64,000 nucleotides of DNA from Campylorhamphus procurvoides (lineage: Eukaryota; Chordata; Aves; Passeriformes; Dendrocolaptidae). Within the stretch, counting starts at the first letter, position 1, and every line of letters starts with the position of its first letter. A program made the position numbers and the translations under genes. Positions 12,841-25,481 of the stretch are shown here, piece after piece. The notes beneath the pieces were generated by a model. It saw only the letters and a program-made list of their open reading frames with translations, did not search any database and had not been told where the DNA came from. The DNA is taken from NCBI GenBank assembly GCA_013396655.1, contig WBMV01001030.1:1-64000 (forward strand). Direction: 5' to 3'.

Positions 12841-15800
12841 AAAAAATATCACTATGGACTTCTGGGTTTGTCTACTTTTTCTCCAAGCATCTGCTATTGG
12901 AAACCATAACAGATGGGACGATGTTGTGGATAAACCTCTAGTCTATCTGCTTAAAACTGATCTTAAATCCCTGTGACTCCTGTACTCAGATGTCATTCTG
13001 AGGTACCACCACTCTCCTGCTATTAATTCACATTTACAGTGTTATAAAGCTGACCTAGTGAAGTGCAGAATTAAGCCTGACAATGGCTGAACAGTAACTT
13101 TCTGAGATGAATTTGTAGAGTGACTGAGCATGCTTTCACATGGCAAATTTACAGGCCATACCTGTGTGCTACCCCTGTTTTAGGGCAATACAAACTCTTC
13201 TTTGTAACTCCAGGAGCTCTTTAAGATTTTCCTTACAAAACAGGACTCATTTCTTGGTCCATGAGTTGTAGATTATTTATTACTTACTTAAGAATAATTA
13301 CCCCTGAAGACAGTTAAATGTTTCAAGACTAAAAAGCAAAATAAATGTAGATTGAAAGCCATTATGTACAGATACAAAAGACTTTTTGTCAGTAAACTTT
13401 TCATGCAGTCATCCAAAATAAATTGAATGGGTCCAATCCAGAGACTTTAGTCTGAGCAAAAGCCTTATTGGGCTATTGCTCTCTCAGCATTTTGGTAAAA
13501 AACAGTTGTGGGCAGATCTGTATTAAGGAAATATTTTCATCTAAAGACACAAGCATGAAATTGTCTCCCCTCTTCCTGTGTCATGTGAAAGCACTACCTG
13601 GAGAAAACCAACAGTGCTGATTTTGAATAACCCAACTTGGAGGGGTGCCAGGCCTTGAGCTCCTCCTTGCAGGGCCTCAGTGTAGTGAGTGCTTCCAAAG
13701 GCTGCTCTGCCTCCAGAAGTGCTCAAATGGATCGGCAGATTGGCTCCAGCCAGAAACGGACTCAAAGTAGCTGTTGTTTCTTCTCCCGCAGGAGCACTTT
13801 CAGAGGAATGCCTCAGAGGCAAGGGTTGAGATTCCCAAGAATGTCCAACTTCACGTCAGGAAGGACTGGAGCATATCTATTTGCTAAATGCTCTATAAAC
13901 AGAAGTATTCTTTAGTCACTTTTGGATAAATCCCACTCTGCTTCTGAGAGGATATTTACAGACAACATCTCCTGAGCATCCTGCAAGTGACTGACACAAA
14001 TACACATGGATTTTGTTTATTCTTGTCTGTCTTGGTTTTAAATTTTATACATGTCCTCTAGGCATCACTTTGATGCTGATTCTTCTACGAGAAAAAAAAA
14101 AAAAAAACAGAATACATAAACAAAGAAGTTATACATACATGAAGTAGTAAAGCATAAATCAAAGTCAGCCTCTGTTGGTTTGGGGTTTTTTAAAATGCCA
14201 AATACTTCAAGAAGCAGGATTCTGTTTCAATGGCTCTCTTGCCTTAGTCCTTGTCTACTTCAGTTTAAGGGGCTTTTAGTTGTGAAATTTTATAACTGTA
14301 AAGACAGAAAACTAAGAGCTGTGAAACAGTTTCACAGCACCAATATTTTGCCTTTTTCACAAATGTGTATTGAAATAAGAGGTCAAGTCTATCCAACATG
14401 GTGCTCTGGTCTCAGAGAAGTTTACTGTGTCACCTGCTAGAGTGACAAATATCTCTCACATCTCTTTTCCTGAGATACACTCACACAGAAGATTCTGGAT
14501 GAGAAGCCACTCACAGGTATCTTTTAATGGCCATGCATATTGCTAATCTCCTTGTACTAAGTGGGTGGCATTGACTATATAGGGTTCTTGCCAAGGAGCA
14601 TCCTAAAGCACTTCTACTGTGAAAGTCAGATCCCATTCTTCAGATCCCTGAAGAATTGCCAAGGGTGGTGACACGTCTACAGATCTCCTGGACAGGTGCT
14701 GTCCACATCAGGGAGATCTGCCTGGACACAGCATTAGTTGTACATGCAATTTTTCCAGGAATCCAGAGCAGGTTACTTATACACATAATTCTTGTGTTTC
14801 ATCAGTTCTTGTCCCTATCCTTTCCTGTAACTTCTCTGCAACCATAAAATGGCACTGAATGGCTCCTTGAGTGCTAGTTGACTTTTCTTTAAAAGAAGAG
14901 TGCCGGGTTTTTTTGCAATAGTTAAGAACTATGAAGATGAGCTACAGAGAGGTAAAATTCATCCTGAAAGCCCGACTCTGTCACTTTTTTTTGCCTCACC
15001 TATGAATCCCAAACAAATATAACTGCTAGACTTGACTGTGTTCAAATCATCAACTCAGTTCAGAAGCTGGCTCTAGTCTGGGATCACATGTAGGTATTAT
15101 AAATAATTAAAACCAAGGCATTATTTTCTGGTTTTAAGTGCTCAGAATTTCTTGGATTGATTATTTCCTGTGTTTTATTTCATGTATTCAGTAGCTAACA
15201 TGAGACCTCTGACTGGGGAAACATCCCACTGCAAAGGCTCAGATGAAATATCTCCCTGCCCACACATCTTTCTACAGCACTTTGAAATATGCGTTTCCTG
15301 CACATACTATAATTAGCCTCTTTCATTCTCCTTGTCATTGCTACCAAAATGCTCATTATCTACTACAAAACACTTGTATTATGGTATTTTTTTATAATCC
15401 TCTTGTTATTTCAGGAAACAAATAGACACATTTTAGTGGATTTAGTCCTAACAAGGGAAATTCCAGGATTGCTTCACCATGACAATGGGGCACAGCCATC
15501 AACGCAGGAACAACTTCACTGTGGACCACAGCAACTGCTAAAGGATTGGAGGCTGGCTTCCAGCATCAACACAGGATTACTTGCACCTCACCAAGCTGCA
15601 GAGGCAGATGCTAAATTTGAGTCTAATTCAAAAGATGTTGGAAGGATTAATAGTCCTTGGCACCTCAAGCACAGAACAAGAAGTAAAGTGGGGATGCAAA
15701 CGAAGCTTCTTTGGTGACTGGTAGTGTGCTGTCTAGGTGGAAATTCTCTCCAAAACATGTCTCCTCCAGAGCAAAAAGAGATTGGCTTTTGCCTCAGGAT

Positions 15801-18800
15801 TGTGCCTTACTCTCAGAGAGGACATCTTACAAACTTAAAAGGTCCAGAGTTTAACCCCATCCTGCTTCTCTGAGTTGTCACTTGTAGTTTTGCATTTGAT
15901 GAAATAGAAGGAAAGATGCAATGTCACTCTTTGCTGCTGGCCATAAGCCAGCTGCTGGAGCTACCTTGAATGCTTCAGCAGCATGTTCCATCCACAGCTG
16001 CAAATGCTCCACAAGGTTTAAAAATGGGTTTTGAAATATTATTAGACTCAAATAGCTTTTGAAGGTGAAACGGCTTTTCAGGCAGAATATGGTTTTCAGG
16101 GCAATGTCAATATTCCTGCTTAGGTATGTTTTGAAATTCACTGGTGCTATGCTGATCCAGGAAGTGCAAATTAGGCTGCAAGAAGACTATTAGGAATATG
16201 CTATGGAGAAATAGTACTTCAGTGCAGTACTGGATAGTCTGATGAAATATATTGGGTAATGGGTAATCTGATGAAATATACTATGTGTAAAGATATATAA
16301 AAATCAGGTGTACATTATTACTAAATATTAGAAAAGATCCTGGCATGACCCAGACCTAAAATAATGGGGCAATTATAACTTCCATTTCAACGAAGTCAAA
16401 TATGTTAATATACAATCTTACATTTAAATTTTTTTTATATATAAAATGAACTTGCTTTGACTTTTCCAAGAGGACACGTGCAAGGCAGTTTGAACTTTTT
16501 ATTTATCTCCAAACAGGATCAAACATGCAAGGAATATTAACATGTTTAAAGTGCACAGTTAGCCAGAAATGCACTTCCCATTTGAGCAAAGAGTTGAATA
16601 ATTGTCTGTGGTTCAACAAAAAGCTGTCACTATATTGGAAGCAAGGTAACATGAGGAATGTACTTTCAGCTAGCTTTGGAATACTTTAATCTCAAGAGAG
16701 AGTCAGGTGGTAACAGGCCCACAAATTGAGATAAAATTTCAAAGATGCATATGTAATGTGTCCAACCCTTAATTGCATGGTTGCATATGCATGTAGACAG
16801 TGTTTTTTGAAACGATTTTGCAGTTGTGTTCATTTATACAAGTCAGCGTAGACATAAGCTCCTGTAAACAGTGATTTACTGCACACACATTGTTTAAAAT
16901 TATGTTGTTTACCTAAGAAGTACCACAGAGTGAACAGAATTCATTTTGTAGAAGGTATTACTGATGCACAGCAAATGAATACTCTAGTTCATTACAAATT
17001 TTCTTTTTGTTTTCTTTGAACTTTGCCTGAGATTTCTCACCAGTCGATAGACAGCTCTATCCTCATCATGCTTTGTTTCAATCTACATAGAAGAGATTTA
17101 AATCATATGGCCTTACAGGATCACTAGCTATAGTTTCTTGTATTGCATCCTTTTCCTTCTGTGGTCCATTGACCATGGTTTGGGAAGAGCTGTCTTGTTT
17201 CCAACTCAAATATAATTGTCTGTTGCTAAAAGCCTATCACTCTCCTTACTCTGAGAAGTGGCAGGCCCAGCTATGCTTTTAAAACAGACTTTGAAAAATG
17301 GAAATGTCTGTGGCTGTTGGTGTGAAACGGAGCTGGTTGGAAATCAAAGAGAAAAGAATAGGAAAAAAAAAATTAACACATATAAATAAGAAGACAAGAG
17401 GCAACTTGAGATAACACAAACATCTCCCAGAGATGGGATTCCATCCTCAGGAAAGACCTCAGGAGTCAAACTCCAACCGGCTGGGAGCTGTAAATTACTA
17501 ACACATTTGCCTCAGAAGTTTAACCATGCACTGTTATGACAAATCTGTGCCATGGTCTGTTTCTGGCATTCAATGCTTACTAGTTTCTGCATTAGCTGTC
17601 TAATGTGAATATGTATGAGAAACATCAATCATATCAAATTCTAAAGCAATATCTTCCTGTTGTAAAAGTTGGGGATTTTTTTATTTTGTTCACAAGACAT
17701 TATGAAAGCATGTCTAATTAAGTGTTCTCCACTTTTTCTCTCTCAGAATCTGAAGAGTTTTTTATTCGTGGGGGACATTCATTTCTACTAAAGACTTGAA
17801 ACTTTGCCCAATATGCATCAAATGCTAAAACAGACATTTTTAATTACTAGCACAAAGTCTGCAGAGATATGTTTTGTAGTGAGGAATGTGGTTAAACAGC
17901 AAGATGGCCCCATTTGCCTTTGCAACAGACTGCTAAAATTTCATTTTGACATATCCTTATACCACACTTCTATTTTCTCGTTAAACATTTACAGAGTTTT
18001 TTGCTAGGTCAGGTAAATACAAATGGATTAATGCTGACCTGCCAAAGCAGTGCTGAAGCCAATAGACCTCTGCCTACTCATCTCTGCTCAGGATATTTTG
18101 CAAACACATTAAAATACAATCAAGATAACAAGGCATATCAACAAAGCAAAAAAAACTATTATACTAATACTCTCTCTTAAACATAATGGGAAAGAACAAT
18201 AGGCATTTAAGAAAAGTTTCTTCTGTTCCCTAGACAGTTGCACATCAAAAATTTGTATATAATACTATGTTTTCCCTTGCTGTGGCAGTGTTTAACAGAA
18301 GCAGTATAAGACAAAGGGCAAACAAATTATTTGAAAAGTTTCTTAAAAACCTGTTTAAAGTTAGACACTGTTATAATAATGCTGAATCAAATTCATTCCT
18401 CCAAGCTTCCATCTTATAAGAAGGTTTTGTGGAGATTTATTTAAGTACTAATTTAATTTTAAGACAGAGACAGAAGAGGAAGGCAGAGAGGACCTACACC
18501 AGCCCCTGTTGCATAGCAGTGAAGGAATACTGTGATGTGTCAGTCCTCACTGGACAGAAATGGCCACATGAATAAAACCTGTCTCTAGTCTCACTCCAAA
18601 ATATGCATTTAAGTACTGTGCATTTCTCTGCAAAGGTTTCTTCTCTCTGATGATTATAAGAGCAGTGAAGAGTCATTAATTTTGATTTAGAAATCAAATT
18701 TTTGGATATCCTCGTTTGAGTTAGATGAGCTCCTGCCTATGAAGCGTGGCACAGACAGCAGTCATGGAAAAGTGCTGTTGGCTCCATTAAAGCCCATCTG

Positions 18801-19011
18801 GCAGAAGTCACCAAGAAAGGTGATACTGAAAATGTTTAACCCTTTTAAGTGAAACATAAATTGATGTGAACTATATAATCCAGAAAAAACCATGACAGTA
18901 TGTAACAGAATTTTTATGTTCTCAGGATTTAATGTATCTCAGATTTAGATCACTAGCTAGGCCAGTACATGGGTTTAAATAGAACTTCACCAAGCTGCTC
19001 GGGCTGCTTTG
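12841..19011. other. AT-rich sequence without a recognisable gene
   Basis: There is a 16-A run at 14092-14107 and a short direct repeat (CTGATGAAATATA at 16239-16251 and 16268-16280). A 13541-13915 patch is richer in GC with overlapping ~90-codon frames on both strands, none recognised. A 122-codon frame at 15349-15717 has no recognisable domain. Confidence 0.4.
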
Positions 19012-19035
19012 CCTTTCTTTTTCTTTCTTTCTTTT

Positions 19036-19079
<44 letters not shown>

Positions 19080-19256
19080 TTCTTTCTTTCTTTTCTTTCT
19101 TTCTTTCTTTCTTTCTCTTTCTTTCTTTCCTTCTTTCCTTCTTTTCCTTCTTTTCCTTCTTTTCCTTCTTTTCCTTCTTTTCTTTCTTTCTTTCCTTCTT
19201 TTCCTTCTTTTCCTTCTTTTCCTTCTTTTCTTTCTTTTCTTTCTTTTCTTTCTTTC
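19012..19256. repeat. 245-bp uninterrupted pyrimidine microsatellite
   Basis: Every base from 19012 to 19256 on the plus strand is C or T. The left part is (TTTC)n, the middle part is a 9-base unit TTTTCCTTC repeated many times, and the right part mixes TTTC and TTTTC units. Open frames across it on both strands (poly-Phe/Ser/Leu, or Lys/Glu/Arg on the other strand) are products of the repeat, not genes. Its length and mirror symmetry are of the kind that can form intramolecular triplex (H-DNA). The copy number in the assembly may not be exact. Confidence 0.95.
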
Positions 19257-20299
19257 ATTTTTCCCCTCTCCACTGGAACTATGCCTGAGAAGGAAAGACC
19301 AGATAGTGAAAATGAGAAGGATTATCTTTTTGAGTGAAAAGTTTGAAAGTAATGAAAAGATGGAGGTTGGAGAAAAATACAGGAACTTCAGGGGTTTTTG
19401 TACCTACTTCTTACTTTATAGTATGTTTCAAACAGCTAATGGCTAAGGAAAAAGAGATCTGAATATCATTACAACATTCATAGACCATTAAGTGATGGGA
19501 AAAAAACTGAAACTCTGAAGAGAAGAATTGGACGTAACTCAGTTCTACACCTTTCTACACCTATAATCAGGCACCTACAAAGTGAAGATGAGACAAGGCA
19601 AAAGCCATTGTGAAAATCTTGTTGTTTCCAGTACAATCAACATTTTTTCTCAAAGTTATAAATACTGAAGGAGGTACCAAATTGAAAATAGAGCTACTAT
19701 GATAGAGCTACTGTACTATCAGACAACAGTGCTTCCTGCCCTGTGAGAGACATGGCTGCAGATGTCTGTCAGCAACAGTTTCAAAGCTCAAGAAACCTGA
19801 CAGCTTTGCAAATCAAATGGTTTGTTAATGTGCTGTAGCTTTCCATCTTCCTTAGGTATACTAATGATACACTCAGTGAATTGGACTGGCTCTCTACAAG
19901 TCCCAGCACTCATGAGACATCAGCTATTTTTTTTTTACTCATATATATATATTTCATATATAAACTGTATTTAATGCCTAATAAATCCATACCATGATAC
20001 ATATTTTTGTTTGCATATTAAAGCCCAAACATATGTATACATACACAATGTGTGTGTGTGGGTATGTATATCCATACACACATTTCCATACCCATCTGTC
20101 TGTGAATGCACAAATATCTTCAGATGACACAACAACAAGCAGATATTTCTCCTTGGGAAGGAAAGTGGGCTAGAGGTACCTATATACCACATTAGCATCG
20201 ATTCTATAAAGGGTGCACAAGCTGAGCAACTGTATAATAGTTTAAAATATACAAAGAAAAAGGCAGACCATTTATATACAGCAGTAGGAAAGATTTCTG
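19257..20299. other. AT-rich sequence with small dinucleotide repeats
   Basis: It contains a short (AT)n patch around 19940-19961 and a (TG)n/(TATG)n patch around 20030-20080 with short inverted repeats (GTATG...CATAC). Nothing coding was recognised. Confidence 0.5.
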
Positions 20300-21620
20300 A
20301 AGTTGGTGTTACTAGCAGATGGTGACCCATTGGGATCACACCACAGCGGTGACTCAGGACAGTGGTGCTGGTTGCAGGGGCCAGCAAGACTGTTGATTCC
20401 ATTGTTCCCTCCATTGCCAGAGTTCCCAGGAGGCTGCAGCAGTCCAGGTGCTGGTATAGGCTGTCTGGCTTCTCACCTGGGTTCTGGTCCCACCACCACC
20501 AGCCAGTCTCCTTTCAGAGTGAGAGCCGGCCTCCCTGCTGGTACCACATTTCCCGCCCCCCACCCTCTTTCCCTGAGCTGGTCTCCAGGGCACGCTGCCA
20601 TGGAGCTGCTGGGCCTTTGGCTCTGGGGGAATCCAACCTACCTGCTTTGGAAAAACATGTCTGCTGTGTCTGTCCACAGCAACAGAGAGAATTCATAGCA
20701 CAGCAGGAGTACTGGACTTCCAGACTGAGGAGAACAGCTGTTTCTCTCCTTTTTGTCAGGGGGAGTGAGCATTAGGTGGGCAGCTGGTGAGAACGAGTAG
20801 CTAAGCTAAAAGTCACAATGCCACTGTGTGCCTGCCCCCCTCACCCCCATCAAGGAAACCTAAGGCCTTTGTTGAGGTGCTCTTAACAGGGAACACAGTC
20901 AGGATTGCTGCAAAACATGCAGGTGGGTGTTTTATTAGGAGCACTAACTGAACAGATTTTTGCTGGTGACCTCAGATGCTAAAACTAATCTCAGGCCAAG
21001 AGCCCTGAGCCATGCACTGCATGGAGGTCCTGGGACTCCCCTTCAACACCCATTCCATGGCAGCTGTTGGTCAAAGCAAGCTCTTGCCTCTCCTCTCAAG
21101 AGAGGTTAGTCTCAGCTTCTTTAACCTAAATCAGTAGTATGTGCCAGTTCAGGTGAAGATGGCCTCACACCAGCACTGTGGCTCCTTTGATACTCTTGCT
21201 GGAGAGTTGGCCAGTAGCAAAGTCATGCTTCTTGCAGAGGTTGACCAAGGCCCCCATATACTTGAGACTTCCTGGCACTGCCTTCTGTCTCCTCATGATG
21301 GCTATTTGGCAGCTCATGTGAGTGAGAGGGCTCCCATAAGCCATGTTCTCCAAATACCCCTTCTCATAGTGCATGGTTGCAGTTGGGCATGTGGTATGAG
21401 CTTGTGGGACACCTCATATCCATATCTGACACTGTTTGGGTATATCAAGCTTGTAGTGTTCTCTACTGAGTTTCAGTCCACAACCAGAGGGACTAGGACA
21501 GCAGCAAAAGACTCTGACTGTGCTCCTATGGCAGCGTACATACAGCATCTGGAAGCTGGAAGGTTTTCACATATGGTTAAAAACCCTAGAAATATAAAGA
21601 AGCAATTAATAGAAAATTAA
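20300..21620. other. GC-richer block of unknown nature
   Basis: This block has visibly higher GC than its surroundings, with C-runs (20553-20566, 20836-20850) and many CTG/CAG words. Long open frames overlap on both strands (up to 137 codons at 20362-20775 and 159 codons at 21141-21620), as expected when GC is high and stops are rare. I recognise no protein domain. It could be a decayed retroviral or other repeat of a family I do not know, or simply a local compositional shift. Confidence 0.35.
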
Positions 21621-22086
21621 GACAGCTTCAGACCATGAAGTAAAATGTTTAAGACAATGTAAGAAGCCTGTCTACGTATACGAGCCTGTCTTGGCTCTTC
21701 CTCTCTGATATGCTGGCAACTGCCCAATGGGCACTCTTTCCATTCAGAACAACTTTGCATAAGAGAAAATAATTGAAAGCTTGATTACTCTGTAGTAATT
21801 GACAGTCTTTATTATTTTCCATTAGGAACAATGCCCTGTGCCTCACCTGGAGTCAGATTAGGGACTACAGACAGTAGAGGTATGACTTATGGCCCAGCAG
21901 TGACAGAGTTTAGGTACAGGAGACAGAAGGGGTAACCACACTGCCTTGAGCCACCAGCATCAGCGGGAGGCACAGCAGAGCAGGGTAGTGCATTGGTAGT
22001 GTTGCCGTAGGCCTTTCATGAATTTGTTGATTTTTATACTTCTAGGTATACTTCTCACATATAGCATAGCCTGCAACCTCTAACCC

Positions 22087-22432
22087 TGTGTCAGCTGTCT
22101 TAAGGGTCAGATAAGAGCTGGAACACTGCACAAGGAAAAACATGTACCAGAGCTAAGGCAACTAGATACCATGTTAGTCAAAACAAGAAAGCAAAGCCCA
22201 GCAATCTTGGAGAAGCTCCAATAAGGCAAAAGGGTCTTAAGACCTCCAACTCAATTCTAGGAGAGCCGTGCCATGAGGCGGAACCAAGGGAAGTTCTGGG
22301 CATGGACAAATCTTAGATTGGATGGGACCTTTAGATATGATAATTGAGTATAGTTACAAAATTAGCATGCTGTCACGTAGACGAGGCTTTTTCCCTGCTT
22401 TCTCCAGCTCTCCTACACATTATTGACATTTT

Positions 22433-22466
<34 letters not shown>

Positions 22467-22715
22467 NTGAAGCGGTGGTGCTTGGAAAAGAGCTCACATG
22501 GTATTCCTGAGGCCATGAGTTCATCCTAGCACTGGTCTTTTCTATCTGTTACTTATCAACACAGTTTGTACTCTTTTATACTTTTTATACTTTATATACT
22601 CTTTTATACTCCTTTATATTCTGTACCCCGAAACCCTATAAGTAAAGAACTCTTCTCTGCTTTACCCATATAAAGTTGTCTTGGAAAGGTTTTTTCCCCC
22701 TTCCTTAAGGCAACA
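22087..22715 (+). mobile_element. LTR-like block, probable solo endogenous-retrovirus LTR
   Basis: A candidate left end is TGTGTCAGCTGTCTTAAGGG and the right end is TTAAGGCAACA at 22705-22715, giving TG...CA termini. The last third shows LTR-like order: several TATA-type boxes (TTTATATACTC, TTTATACTC) near 22590-22620, then CTATAAGTAAAGAACTC with an AGTAAA polyadenylation-like word, a pyrimidine-rich stretch, and the terminal segment shared with the LTR-like block ending near 523. A (TC)n(AC)n microsatellite sits inside. No target-site duplication could be established, so the left boundary is tentative. No internal retroviral region adjoins it. Confidence 0.45.
22433..22467. repeat. (TC)n(AC)n compound microsatellite with an ambiguous base
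   Basis: TC repeats at 22433-22448 run into AC repeats at 22449-22466, followed by N at 22467. The N directly at the repeat edge suggests an assembly or length ambiguity. Confidence 0.95.
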
Positions 22716-25433
22716 GTAGAAAAAAACCAAGTGCAAAGGAAACAGCACTGGTTCACCTGAGGGTTTGGAAAAGACAGTCTTTAATAAGGGTAGTTAATCA
22801 TGGTTGGGGAATCCATCAAGCTTTCATCTAATCCTGACTGTACAGATCTCATCTCTTGCTTTCCATATCCTATGCACTATAATCTGAACTTTCTGTATCA
22901 AGTAACACATTCTTTAGAAAATTAAATAAGAGTAATTGTTTTGCTCTTAGTTGGTGGTTTTCATTTTAACACTCTGACTACCATAATAAACAAGCATAAA
23001 ATGTTCACATTCTATCTTCACATACAGCATGCCTTTGCTTGCCACAGTAACAGTAGCACAAGGGTTAATTTTTTTTTTACATTTTAAACATATGCATGCA
23101 ACAAAATGTACCCTAGGGCTATGATTCATTTGATGAGTTCACAGGGATAGAAAGTCTATTGAATTGTAGCAGTTAAGCCTTTTTTGTGGGCTTGCATGTT
23201 TAGCTGGTGAGCCTTTGTATTAAAATGCATTTTGTGTTCGGATTTTTTTCTGAATAAAGCAGGGCATCCTTTAAAGAAATACATGGACCCGATGCTTTCT
23301 TTTTTTAAATAACTTGTATGGTCTTACACCTTGTATCTGGGCAAAAGTTCTTGATATGCATGAAGGGTGAATAACTGAATGCTGTTTGCACCATTAAGGC
23401 CATTTATTGAGGGCCTTATACCCTTTCTTTGATTACATTCTTCCCACAATCAATGGAGTAAGAACTGTTTGTCTGGCAATAACCATCAGCTTATTCTGAT
23501 TTCTGAAATAATCACAGATTGTGACTAATAAAGTACAGGTTTTTTGGGACCCCCAAATATTGCCACAGTGAAAAACATGGTCTCTCACTAGTCCTTCAGG
23601 GTCCCACACCTGCATTTCACCTAAAACACAGTTCCCTGCCTCCCAGCCTGCTGTGTTGCATGCTGCAGGGGAGAGGTTGCTGTCAGTCTCCCTTCTGCCA
23701 AAAGTGTCCCCAGTTGCCAAAGATAGGATGTCACACTGTTCTCTAGCAGTTGTGGATGTAAAAGAGACTTTGCTTCAGCTTCAGCAGCAGCTTTTAGAAC
23801 TGGTGTAGCTTCAGTAGATTCAAAGCAAGACTGGAGAAAAATTTGTTTTATAGTGCCAGAAAGTGTCTGGAAATTTGCTTTGAGTGATGGTAGATTTTCT
23901 TTAAATCACTGGACCTGGCAACGGCTACCTTTTTCTAATGGCCTGTCAGTGAAATTTAGCATTTCAAAATTATTCCTCCCACTCAGAAAAAAATCCAGCC
24001 CAACTCTGGCCCACCTACCCTTGATCATGGGATAAAAATGATCTGGTTCCCAGCAACTCTCTGTCCTGTTGCCTCTTTAAATCCTGACCACATCATGTCA
24101 GTTTTAAGGGGTTTGGTGCAATGAGGAAAGGAAGAACAAAGAGTGGGCTACAGACTCAAGGCTGATGCAGTAACTAACAGGGGAGAGGAGGATGTACACA
24201 GGCTGGTCCTGCTTGTCCAGGAATACTCCTACACGATTGATGTTATGACACACATGTAGACCCTGTGGCTCCGGGAGACCAGGAAAAAGAAATAGCTACC
24301 TTAATTGTCTGGCAGTAAAGGATATCTAAATCCTCCCAGCTGCATTAAATTGTTGTTCTCAGCTCCAGTCACCCCTGGCTTGAAAGAAAATGCAATGGGA
24401 GCTGTGTAGCTCCTTTTATATTGGGATATCCTCTGTCTCAGTTTGCTGCAGGCCAAGGATTCTTGGCTTGCCGATCAGTCCCTGGGAGATACAACCTTCA
24501 CAGGACTGTTGCCCTCCATGGGCTGCTGCATAGCTATCCCAGTCACCAAGACTGGCCCCATGAAATGTGCCTCTGAGTGCTAACAAATGTCCCAGGGCCT
24601 AGTGTTCAAGGATCTCCATATCCAGAGAAATGGAGCTGTTGGCTGGGCAATTGGCCATTGTCTCTGACTCAAGTCAAAAATGAGGAACAGCATTGATATC
24701 CAACATCCACAATAGGCATGATAACTGTAAAGATGGAGAAGAAAAAACCATGTGACACCAATGACCCAAGAGCAAACCCAGAGGGTCCCTCTGCCTCCTG
24801 GTACCCATCTGGGGTGCTATGGGCTCCCACAAAACCCAAAGATCTTAATAAAACCTGCCAGAATAGAAGCAAGTGTTTAAGATAACAGTGAAAGCTTCCC
24901 TTGTCTCTGTTCATAGACATTATAACCTGACATGGAACCCAAGCACATTTCTGCATGGAATTATTATTGAAATACAACCCTTCAACCAAAATATAGCTAT
25001 ATGAAATTAACACCTCTCTGGTGTTGAAACACTTATCTGCAAGCTTTAATTTGTCTGGTTTTAATTAAAGGCATTTTACTATAGATTTCTAACACAGAAC
25101 CAAATATTCATCTTTTGAGTTAAAGACCACCATCTAGAAGCTATTTTCTGTGGGGCTGGAAGAAGTAACTTGTTCAAGAACACACAGCACCTGAATCCCA
25201 TCAACTTTTATTGAATTCGAAGAACATGTTAGAGTTGTTTTTCAGAATGGATTCAGTGCTAAAATGTTTGAAAGACTTAAGCAGAAATGCTTCTCCTAAT
25301 TTCCCTCTCATTAGCTGGAATTGTTCAGCACAAGTTTGTTTTGTGGTCCTATTTGTAACATGGCCTTCTTTAGAAGTACATATTTTTAAAGGCAAATACT
25401 TTAAATGCTTGTAGGGGGTTATGTTTCCTTGAC
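22716..25433. other. Sequence without a recognisable gene
   Basis: Moderately AT-rich, with a GC-richer part at about 24040-24660. No exon, RNA gene or familiar repeat is seen. Open frames do not exceed about 115 codons. Confidence 0.4.
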
Positions 25434-25481
25434 ATCCATCCATCCATCCATCCATCCATCCATCCATCCATCCATCCATCA
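25434..25481. repeat. (ATCC)n tetranucleotide microsatellite
   Basis: About twelve perfect tandem copies of ATCC lie in 48 bases. The minus-strand reading (repeated WMDG) is an artefact of the repeat. Such perfect tracts are usually length-polymorphic. Confidence 0.95.

Noticed and set aside
14092..14107. 16-A run as the tail of a processed pseudogene or retrocopy
   Set aside because: The preceding 300 bases show no polyadenylation signal at the right distance, no coding similarity and no flanking duplication.
18953..19446. Three overlapping frames of 106-145 codons across the pyrimidine tract
   Set aside because: They are translations of the microsatellite (Phe/Ser/Leu on one strand, Lys/Glu/Arg on the other) and not genes.
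19971..20414. 147-codon minus-strand frame
   Set aside because: It runs through dinucleotide repeats (translated as alternating HTHTHT) and has no recognisable family.
20303..20775. Overlapping frames of 107-137 codons on both strands
   Set aside because: High local GC lowers stop frequency on both strands. No domain or codon-phase signal favours one frame.
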